Shown: positions 55,558-62,097 of the stretch, one piece after another
Position numbering within the stretch: position 1 is the first letter of the stretch
How the letters are laid out: the number at the start of each line of letters is the position of its first letter
Origin: Hansschlegelia beijingensis
Lineage (GTDB): Bacteria; Pseudomonadota; Alphaproteobacteria; Rhizobiales; Methylopilaceae
Direction of reading: 5' to 3'
Assembly: GCF_014196425.1 (NCBI RefSeq)
Contig: NZ_JACIDR010000001.1
Location: 186,001-250,000 of the forward strand
DNA length: 64,000 bases
Notes under the pieces: model-generated
Databases searched by the model: none
Told to the model about the DNA's origin: nothing
The model's input: only the letters and a program-made list of their open reading frames with translations
Made by a program: the position numbers and the translations under genes

Positions 55558-56700
55558 TCACTCCGCCGGGCTCTTCGCGGCCGCGACAATGCTCTGCGCG
55601 GCCGGCAGCTCGCTCTTGCGACGGACGCCGAGGAGGTCCGTGACGGCGCCGACGACCCCCTTCGGGATCAGCAGCGTGGTGGCCACGAACAGCCCGCCGA
55701 GCGCGAACAGCCACAGGTCCGGCAGCACGCCGGTGAACCAGGTCTTGCCGGCGTTGACCAGGAAGGCGCCGAGCGCCGCGCCGAGCAGCGTGCCGCGTCC
55801 GCCGACCGCGACCCAGATCACCGCCTCGATCGAGTTCGCGGGCGCGAACTCGGAGGGGTTGATGATGCCGACCTGGGGCACGTAAAGCGCGCCCGCGACG
55901 CCTGCGAGCATGGCCGAGAGGGTGAAGACCAGGAGCTTGTAGTTCTCGACCCGGTAGCCGATGAACCGGGTCCGGCTCTCGGCGTCGCGCACCGCGACCA
56001 CCACCTTGCCGAGCTTCGACGTCACCACCCAGCGGCAGAGCAGGTAGGACAGCGCGAGCGCGACCGCGGTGGCGGCGAACAGCGCGGCGCGCGTCTCCGG
56101 CGCCTGGACGGAGAAGCCGAGGATCTCCTTGAAGTCGGTGAGGCCGTTGTTGCCGCCGAATCCCATGTCGTTGCGGAAGAAGGCGAGCATCAGCGCGAAG
56201 GTCATCGCCTGCGTGATGATCGAGAGGTAGACGCCGGTGACGCGGGAGCGGAAGGCGAACCAGCCGAAGCAGAAGGCGAGCGCGCCGGGGACGAGGATCG
56301 CCATCAGGGCCGCGAACCAGAACTGGTCGAAGCCGAGCCAGAACCAGGGCAGCTCCTGCCAGTTCAGGAACACCATGAAGTCCGGCAGAACCGGATTTCC
56401 ATAGACCCCGCGCGGGCCGATCTGGCGCATCAGATACATGCCCATCGCGTAGCCGCCGAGCGCGAAGAACGCGCCGTGGCCAAGCGAGAGGATTCCGCAA
56501 TAGCCCCACACCAGGTCGAGCGCGAGCGCGAGCATCGCGAAGGCCAGATACTTGCCGAGCAGCGGCACGAGATAGTCGGAGACGTGCAGGGCGGAGTCCG
56601 GCGGCAGAAGCAGGTTCGAGGCCGGGACCAGCACGGCCATCGCGAGCACGACGCCGAGGAAGATCAGCCCGGCCGCGTCGAGGAAGCGATAGCGGCTCAT
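55558..56700 (-). CDS. urtC: Urea ABC transporter permease UrtC
   Basis: A 380-residue permease with about 10 membrane segments. LALDLVWGYCGILSLGHGAF, RSRVTGVYLSIITQA and FIGYRVENYKLLVFTLSA are typical of UrtC (LivM-like). Start overlaps the urtB stop (ATGA). Forms the membrane pore with UrtB. Confidence 0.95.
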   Translation of the reverse strand: MSRYRFLDAAGLIFLGVVLAMAVLVPASNLLLPPDSALHVSDYLVPLLGKYLAFAMLALALDLVWGYCGILSLGHGAFFALGGYAMGMYLMRQIGPRGVYGNPVLPDFMVFLNWQELPWFWLGFDQFWFAALMAILVPGALAFCFGWFAFRSRVTGVYLSIITQAMTFALMLAFFRNDMGFGGNNGLTDFKEILGFSVQAPETRAALFAATAVALALSYLLCRWVVTSKLGKVVVAVRDAESRTRFIGYRVENYKLLVFTLSAMLAGVAGALYVPQVGIINPSEFAPANSIEAVIWVAVGGRGTLLGAALGAFLVNAGKTWFTGVLPDLWLFALGGLFVATTLLIPKGVVGAVTDLLGVRRKSELPAAQSIVAAAKSPAE

Positions 56701-58328
56701 GCCTCCACCGCCCGGCCCTTGAGGGCGAACAGGCCCCGCGGCTTCTTCTGGATGAACAGGATGATGGCAACGAGCAGCACGATCTTGCCCAGCACAGCGC
56801 CCGCCCAGGGCTCCAGCAGCTTGTTGGCGACCCCGATCGACAGCGCGCCGACGAGCGTGCCCCACAGATTGCCGACGCCGCCGAACACCACGACCAGGAA
56901 GCTGTCGATGATGTAGCCCTGGCCGAGGTTCGGGCTGACATTGTCGATCTGGCTGAGCGCCACGCCTGCGACGCCGGCCACTCCCGAGCCGAGCCCGAAG
57001 GTGAGCGCGTCGATCCGCGCCGTGCGGATGCCCATCGAGCCCGCCATGCGGCGGTTCTGGGTGACGGCGCGCACCTGCAGGCCGAGGCTGGTGCGCCGCA
57101 GGAGGAGCTGGAGCCCGGCGAACACCAGCAGCGCGAACAGCACGATCGCGATGCGGTTCAGCGTCAGCGAGACGCCGAGGATCTCGATCGAACCCTGCAG
57201 CCAGTCGGGCGTCTGAACCTCGCGATTGCTCGGGCCGAACAGCGTGCGGACGGCCTGCTGCAGGATCAGGCTGACGCCCCAGGTGGCGAGCAGCGTCTCG
57301 AGCGGGCGGCCGTAGAGGAAGCGGATGACGGTGCGCTCGATCGCGACGCCGACCGCGCCCGCGACCAGGAACGCGACCGGGATGGCGATCAGGAGCGAGG
57401 CGCCGTCGAGCGCCGGGGCGTGCGCCCGGATGAGGTTCTGGGTGAGGAAGGTCGCGTAGGCGCCGATCATCACCATCTCGCCATGGGCCATGTTGATCAC
57501 CCCCATCACCCCGAAGGTGATGGCGAGGCCGATGGCGGCGAGCAGCAGCACGGAGCCGAGCGACACCCCGTAGACCAGGTTCTGGATCAGGTTGGCGATC
57601 GACCGCCAGCGTTCGATCTTGGCGATGCCCGCCGCGGCGGCGTCGTTCACCGCCTGGGGGGACCCGGCCGGCAGCGAGTTCAGGATCGCGAGCGCGTCCT
57701 GGTCGCCGGCGGCCGCGACCGCGTCGACCGCTGCGATCCGCTCGGCCTCCGGCGCGTCGGGCTTGCTCACGATGATGGCGGCGCGGGCCTGTTCGAGCGC
57801 GGCCCTTGCGCCGGCGTCGGTCTCGGCGGCCAGCGCGGCCTCGATCGCCGGCAGCGCGGCGGCCTCTCGCGAGCGGAACACCGCGCGGGCCGCGGCGGCG
57901 CGTTTCGCCGGGTCCGGCGCGCGCAGCGCGAAGGCGCCGGAGCCGGCCTCGACCGCGCGCCGGATCCGGTTGTTCACCCGCACCGTCTTGAGCGGCTTGC
58001 CCGCGATCTCCGCGGACGCCGGCTCGCCCGTTCTGGCGAGGCTCAGCTTGCCGTCGGCGTGCCTGACCAGGACGGTCCTGCTTTCCGGCTCGTAGGCCAG
58101 ACGGCCGGAGCCGAGCGCAGCGAGGATCTCGGCGCCGTTCGGCGGAGCCGCCGCGACGAGCGCCGCGATCGCCTTCTCGGTGTCGTCGTACTTGTCGGCC
58201 GTGAACCCGGCGAGGGCGTCGTCCAGCGCGTCCGCCCGCGCGGGAGCGGCCAGGGCGCAGAGCGCGAGGCCCAGCAGGAGGAGCAGGGCGCCGCAGCGTC
58301 CGCCCCCGAAAAATCGTATCGATCGCAT
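56697..58328 (-). CDS. urtB: Urea ABC transporter permease UrtB
   Basis: A 543-residue protein. A signal sequence is followed by an approximately 230-residue periplasmic region of helical repeats (RAAAARAVFRSREAAALPAI), characteristic of proteobacterial UrtB. The LivH-like permease domain (about 250-543) has GLAITFGVMGVINMAHGEMV and SMGIRTARIDALTFGLGSG. ATG at 58328 (MRSIRFFG) is preferred; 58343 is possible. Confidence 0.94.
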   Translation of the reverse strand: MRSIRFFGGGRCGALLLLLGLALCALAAPARADALDDALAGFTADKYDDTEKAIAALVAAAPPNGAEILAALGSGRLAYEPESRTVLVRHADGKLSLARTGEPASAEIAGKPLKTVRVNNRIRRAVEAGSGAFALRAPDPAKRAAAARAVFRSREAAALPAIEAALAAETDAGARAALEQARAAIIVSKPDAPEAERIAAVDAVAAAGDQDALAILNSLPAGSPQAVNDAAAAGIAKIERWRSIANLIQNLVYGVSLGSVLLLAAIGLAITFGVMGVINMAHGEMVMIGAYATFLTQNLIRAHAPALDGASLLIAIPVAFLVAGAVGVAIERTVIRFLYGRPLETLLATWGVSLILQQAVRTLFGPSNREVQTPDWLQGSIEILGVSLTLNRIAIVLFALLVFAGLQLLLRRTSLGLQVRAVTQNRRMAGSMGIRTARIDALTFGLGSGVAGVAGVALSQIDNVSPNLGQGYIIDSFLVVVFGGVGNLWGTLVGALSIGVANKLLEPWAGAVLGKIVLLVAIILFIQKKPRGLFALKGRAVEA

Positions 58329-58412
58329 GGTCTGGCCGGTCATGTCAGAGGTCGAAGGGCGACGGCGGGAGGAGGAGGCCGCCGCCCTTCGCAAGAGGCT
58401 CGTCAGGTCAGC

Positions 58413-59708
58413 TCACGAGCCCTGACCGCCGCACTTCTTGGTCTTGGCGTTGTAGTTGCCGCACTTGAGGTCGACCCAGTCGGCCTCGAGGTCCTTGGAG
58501 CCCGGCAGGAAGTCCGACCAGGCGTCGCCCGCGACCAGCTCGTCGGTCTTCGACACGACGTCGAACTGGCCGTCGTCGCGGATCTCGCCGATCAGGACCG
58601 GCTTGGTGATGTGGTGGTTGGGCAGCATCTTGGAGACGCCGCCGGTGAGGTTCGCCTGCTCGGTCCCGGGCAGCGCGTCGATCACCTTGTCCGGGTCCGT
58701 CGTGCCGGCCTTCTCGACCGCCTTCACCCACATGTTGAAGCCGATGTAGTGCGCTTCCATCGGATCGTTGGTGACGCGCTTCGGGTTCCTGGTGAAGGCG
58801 CGCCACTGGTCGATGAACGCCTTGTTCTCGGGCGTCTCCACGCTCTCGAAGTAGTTCCAGGCCGCGAGATGGCCGACCAGCGGCGCGGTGTCGATGCCGG
58901 CGAGCTCCTCCTCGCCGACCGAGAAGGCCACGACCGGGATGTCGGTCGCCTTGACGCCCTGGTTGCCGAGCTCCTTGTAGAAGGGAACGTTGGCGTCGCC
59001 GTTGATGGTCGAGACCACCGCGGTCTTCTTTCCGGCCGAGCCGAACTTCTTGATGTCGGACACGATCGTCTGCCAGTCGGAATGACCGAACGGCGTGTAG
59101 TTGATCATGATGTCCTCGTCCTTGACGCCCTTCGCCTTGAGATAGGCCTCGAGGATCTTGTTCGTGGTGCGCGGATAGACGTAGTCGGTGCCGGCCAGCA
59201 CCCAGCGCTGCACCTCTTCCTCCTTCATCAGGTAGTCGACCGCCGGGATCGCCTGCTGGTTCGGCGCGGCGCCGGTGTAGAACACGTTCCGCTCGCTCTC
59301 CTCGCCCTCATACTGGACGGGATAGAACAGGATCGAGTTCAGCTCCTTGAACACCGGCAGCACGGATTTGCGGGACACCGAGGTCCAGCAGCCGAACACG
59401 ACCGCGACCTTGTCCTTGGTGATCAGCTCGCGCGCCTTCTCGGCGAACAGCGGCCAGTTGGAGGCGGGATCGACGACCACCGGCTCCAGCTTCTTGCCGA
59501 GCACGCCGCCCTTCTTGTTCTGCTCGTCGATGAGCATGAGCATGGCGTCCTTCAGCGTGGTCTCGCTGATCGCCATCGTGCCGGAGAGCGAATGCAGGAT
59601 GCCGACCTTGATGGTGTCGTCGGCCGCAGCAGCAGGCGCGGGCGCGCCCGTCAGAAGCGCGGCGGCCATCGCGCCCGCCGCCGCCAATCCCCCAAGGAAG
59701 GTTCGCAT
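58413..59708 (-). CDS. urtA: Urea ABC transporter substrate-binding protein UrtA
   Basis: A 431-residue periplasmic protein with a signal peptide (about 1-28, ending PAAAADD). IKVGILHSLSGTMAISET, FGCWTSVSRKSVLPVFKE and NSILFYPVQYEGEESERNVF are diagnostic of UrtA, which binds urea. GGAGAG precedes the ATG. It is the first gene of the operon; a sigma-54-type promoter lies about 50 bases upstream. Confidence 0.97.
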   Translation of the reverse strand: MRTFLGGLAAAGAMAAALLTGAPAPAAAADDTIKVGILHSLSGTMAISETTLKDAMLMLIDEQNKKGGVLGKKLEPVVVDPASNWPLFAEKARELITKDKVAVVFGCWTSVSRKSVLPVFKELNSILFYPVQYEGEESERNVFYTGAAPNQQAIPAVDYLMKEEEVQRWVLAGTDYVYPRTTNKILEAYLKAKGVKDEDIMINYTPFGHSDWQTIVSDIKKFGSAGKKTAVVSTINGDANVPFYKELGNQGVKATDIPVVAFSVGEEELAGIDTAPLVGHLAAWNYFESVETPENKAFIDQWRAFTRNPKRVTNDPMEAHYIGFNMWVKAVEKAGTTDPDKVIDALPGTEQANLTGGVSKMLPNHHITKPVLIGEIRDDGQFDVVSKTDELVAGDAWSDFLPGSKDLEADWVDLKCGNYNAKTKKCGGQGS

Positions 59709-59755
59709 CTATCGCTCTCCGTCGATCCGTTTCCGCCAAGCGGCGGGCAGGACCA

Positions 59756-59771
59756 CGCAAGCGGGATGCCA
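59756..59771 (-). promoter_or_regulatory. Sigma-54-type promoter for urtA
   Basis: On the minus strand the sequence is TGGCAT-CCCGC-TTGCG, with GG and GC exactly 10 bases apart, matching the -24/-12 consensus TGGCAC-N5-TTGCW with few differences. It ends about 48 bases before the urtA ATG. Dependence on NtrC is inferred from the urea function. Confidence 0.7.
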
Positions 59772-59920
59772 ACGAAGCAGGCGGCGTCCATCAACGGATT
59801 GCCTGAAAGTTGCGCCGCAAACGGGCGCCGGCAGTGATCAAATGTTGAGCAAACTCCAAATTTTGCACACGAAATAGGCTGATACGCCCCGTGCGGCCTC
59901 CGCAATCAGGCGAAAGCGGG
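59772..59920. promoter_or_regulatory. Shared spacer between divergent sigma-54-type promoters
   Basis: About 150 bases of lower G+C. It contains an imperfect dyad near 59815-59830 (TGCGCC and GGCGCC) and an ATCAAATGTTG stretch resembling an IHF half-match. Neither is a confident NtrC or IHF site. It is the natural place for an enhancer serving both promoters. Confidence 0.35.
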
Positions 59921-59936
59921 TGGCGCAAGCTTTGCT
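59921..59936 (+). promoter_or_regulatory. Sigma-54-type promoter for hupE/ureJ
   Basis: TGGCGC-AAGCT-TTGCT matches the -24/-12 consensus closely, with the invariant GG and GC 10 bases apart. It lies about 70 bases before the hupE/ureJ ATG. Confidence 0.75.
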
Positions 59937-60004
59937 GGCTTTCGTGTCTGCCGTTCGGAGCGAACATAGCCGCCCGTTCGTCACGGTGATTCCAGGAGCA
60001 GTCG

Positions 60005-60604
60005 ATGCGCAGAACATTCCTCAGGTCAGCCCTCGCTCTGGCGGCGGCCTTCGTCCCGGCCGTCGCGCAGGCGCATGTCGGCGCCGGCGCGACCCACGGC
60101 TTCGCGCATGGCCTCGCGCATCCCGTCGGCGGGCTCGACCACGTGCTGGCGATGACGCTGGTGGGCGTGCTGGCCTTCCAGATGGGCGGGCGGGCGATCT
60201 GGATGGTCCCGGCGGCGTTCGTCGGCGTGATGATGCTTGGAGGAGCGCTCGGCGCAGCGGGCGTGGAGCTGCCGTTCGTCGAAACCGGCATCGCGCTTTC
60301 GGTGGTCGTGCTCGGCGCGATGGTCGCGTTCCGGGCGAAGGCGTCCGCGGCGGCCGCCGCCACGATCGTCGGCCTGTTCGCGGTGTTCCACGGGCACGCC
60401 CATGGCGCCGAAATGCCCGCGACGGGCAGCGGCCTCTCCTATGGCGCAGGCTTCGTGCTCGCGACGGTCGCGCTTCATGGCGCCGGCGTCGCGCTGGGCT
60501 ACGTGCTGCATCTTCTCACCGAAACCAGAGCGAGGCTCCTCACGCAGGGCGTCGGAGGCGGCGCGGCGATCCTCGGCCTCATGATCATGGCCGGCGTGGC
60601 CTGA
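60005..60604 (+). CDS. ureJ: HupE/UreJ family nickel permease
   Basis: A 199-residue membrane protein. A signal-like N-terminus ends AVAQAHVGAGATHGFAHG; HPVGGLDHVLAMTLVGVLAF carries the HPxxGLDHxLAM motif of HupE/UreJ, and AVFHGHAHGAEMPA is the second His-rich motif. About six further membrane helices. The family imports nickel for hydrogenase or urease; urease is indicated here. AGGAG precedes the ATG. Divergent from urtA. Confidence 0.93.
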   Translation: MRRTFLRSALALAAAFVPAVAQAHVGAGATHGFAHGLAHPVGGLDHVLAMTLVGVLAFQMGGRAIWMVPAAFVGVMMLGGALGAAGVELPFVETGIALSVVVLGAMVAFRAKASAAAAATIVGLFAVFHGHAHGAEMPATGSGLSYGAGFVLATVALHGAGVALGYVLHLLTETRARLLTQGVGGGAAILGLMIMAGVA

Positions 60605-60616
60605 CGGGCCTCGCAT

Positions 60617-60634
60617 GCGCCGCTTTCGCGGCGG
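60617..60634 (+). terminator. Possible short hairpin after hupE/ureJ
   Basis: GCGCCGC and GCGGCGG pair (six of seven) around TTTC, 13 bases after the stop. There is no T tract, so it is a weak call. Confidence 0.3.
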
Positions 60635-60677
60635 CGCGGCGGCGCGGCTCCGGCCGGCGCGCGGCGACGCAGAGGGC

Positions 60678-60730
60678 TTGACGCGGCCGCCATGCATCTA
60701 TACCTCGCGGTACGATACCGATCGGTATAG
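60678..60730 (+). promoter_or_regulatory. Palindromic operator and promoter of the RND operon
   Basis: A -35-like TTGACG (60678-60683) and -10-like TATACC (60699-60704) are 15 bases apart. The region 60698-60730 contains a perfect 14-base palindrome ATACCGATCGGTAT (60715-60728), a near palindrome TACC-TCGC-GGTA (60701-60712), and CTATACC/GGTATAG at its ends. This is like operators of TetR/AcrR repressors; the repressor gene is not adjacent. Confidence 0.65.
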
Positions 60731-60745
60731 TTTCAGGGGGCGGCC

Positions 60746-61954
60746 ATGAGGCAGGTTCTTAGCGGATCGAAGTTCTGGCTCGGCGCCGCTGTCGTGGTTC
60801 TGGCGGGCGGCGCCCTCTGCCTTCCCTCGGTCATTCCGGCCGGCGAGGCCACCGAAGCCGTCGCGGCGACGCCGCCGGCCGCGACGCCCGTCGCGGTCGC
60901 CAAGGTCGAGGCGCGCGAGATCGTCTCCTGGTCCGAGTTCTCCGGCCGGCTCGAGGCGGTCGATCGGGTCGAGGTCCGGTCGCGGGTCGCCGGCCAGATT
61001 CAGACAGTCCATTTCCGCGAGGGCGCGCTGGTGCGCGAAGGCGCGCCCTTGTTCACGATCGACCCGGCGCCGTTCCAGGCCGAGGTCGAGCGGGCGAAGG
61101 CCGACGTCGCCGCCGCAGAGGCGCGCGTGACGCTGGCGCGCTCCGACGTCGAGCGCGGGCAGAAGATGACGGCGCTCGCGACCATTTCGCAGCGCGACCT
61201 CGACCAGCGGCAGAGCGCGCTGCGTGGGGCGGAAGCGAGCCGGCAGGCCGCCGAGGCGGCGCTGCGCACGGCGGAGCTCAACCTCGGCTACACGGAGGTT
61301 CGCGCGCCGATCGCCGGCCGCGTCGGCAAGATCGAGATCACGCCCGGCAATCTGGTGGCGGCCGGCCCCGGAGCGCCGGTGCTGACGAGGCTCGTCTCGG
61401 TCGATCCGATCTACGCGAGCTTCGACGCCGACGAGCGGGCGGTGCTGGCCGCGGTCGACACCCTGCCCGGCGAAGGCGACCTGCCGAGCCGGATCGACGC
61501 GATCCCGGTCGAGATGACGACCACAACGGCGGGGCAGGCCGTCCGCGGCAAGCTTCAGTACATCGACCCCTCCGTGGATCCCGGCACCGGCTCCGTCCGC
61601 GTCCGCGCGGCGTTCGCCAATCCCGGCGGCCGGCTGATGCCGGGTCAGTTCGCGCGGCTGCGGATGGGGCAGGCGAAGCCCGAACAGGCCGTTCTGGTGA
61701 GCGAGCGAGCCGTCGGGGTCGACCAGGACAAGAAGTTCGTTCTGGTCGTCGGCGCGGACGACAAGGCGGCCTATCGCGAGGTCAAGCTCGGCTCGTCGAC
61801 GGATGGTCTGAAGGTGGTGCTGAGCGGGCTGCAGCCCGGCGAGCGCATCGTGGTCAACGGCCTGCAGAAGATCCGGCCGGGCGCCCTGGTCGCGCCCGAG
61901 CCCGCCGCGATGGACGGCTCGGCTCTGAACCAGAAGCAGGCTTCGGCGGAGTAA
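60746..61954 (+). CDS. RND efflux periplasmic adaptor (membrane fusion protein)
   Basis: A 402-residue adaptor of the AcrA/MexE type. A short N-terminal anchor precedes VEVRSRVAGQIQTVHFREGALV (biotinyl-lipoyl domain), a helical hairpin (about 105-170) with AEVERAKADVAAAEARV, LNLGYTEVRAPIAGRVGKIE, and the beta-barrel (GSVRVRAAFANPGGRLMPGQFARL). It links the pump to an outer-membrane channel. No channel gene is seen in the window. AGGGGG precedes the ATG. Confidence 0.95.
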   Translation: MRQVLSGSKFWLGAAVVVLAGGALCLPSVIPAGEATEAVAATPPAATPVAVAKVEAREIVSWSEFSGRLEAVDRVEVRSRVAGQIQTVHFREGALVREGAPLFTIDPAPFQAEVERAKADVAAAEARVTLARSDVERGQKMTALATISQRDLDQRQSALRGAEASRQAAEAALRTAELNLGYTEVRAPIAGRVGKIEITPGNLVAAGPGAPVLTRLVSVDPIYASFDADERAVLAAVDTLPGEGDLPSRIDAIPVEMTTTTAGQAVRGKLQYIDPSVDPGTGSVRVRAAFANPGGRLMPGQFARLRMGQAKPEQAVLVSERAVGVDQDKKFVLVVGADDKAAYREVKLGSSTDGLKVVLSGLQPGERIVVNGLQKIRPGALVAPEPAAMDGSALNQKQASAE

Positions 61955-61957
61955 AGC

Positions 61958-62073
61958 CGTCATCCCGGACGGCCGTCAGGCCGATCCGGGATCGTCACTG
62001 AACAGGGCCCCTGCGGGACCCGCATATCCTGAAAACGATCCCGGCTCTCCGCTTCGCTGCGGCCGGGACGACG
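61958..62073. repeat. Palindromic interspersed repeat (copy 4, in the RND operon)
   Basis: About 116 bases between adaptor and pump. It begins CGTCATCCCGGACGG, contains GATCCGGGAT, and ends GGCCGGGACGACG. An inner stem with a CTTCG loop (CGCTTCGCTG) lies in the right arm. The ends and inverted layout match copies 1-3 although the core is diverged. Confidence 0.75.
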
Positions 62074-62097
62074 GCGCGCTCAACCCGGGAGCCGGCC

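Noticed and set aside
59815-59835. NtrC binding site in the urtA-hupE/ureJ spacer
   Set aside because: The TGCGCC and GGCGCC halves are separated by the wrong distance and differ from the GCAC/GTGC consensus; kept only as a weak note.
57420-59837. An 805-codon plus-strand open frame opposite urtB and urtA
   Set aside because: It covers two well-supported urea transporter genes, has biased composition (Arg, Asp, His, Gly), and lacks a ribosome binding site or recognisable domain.
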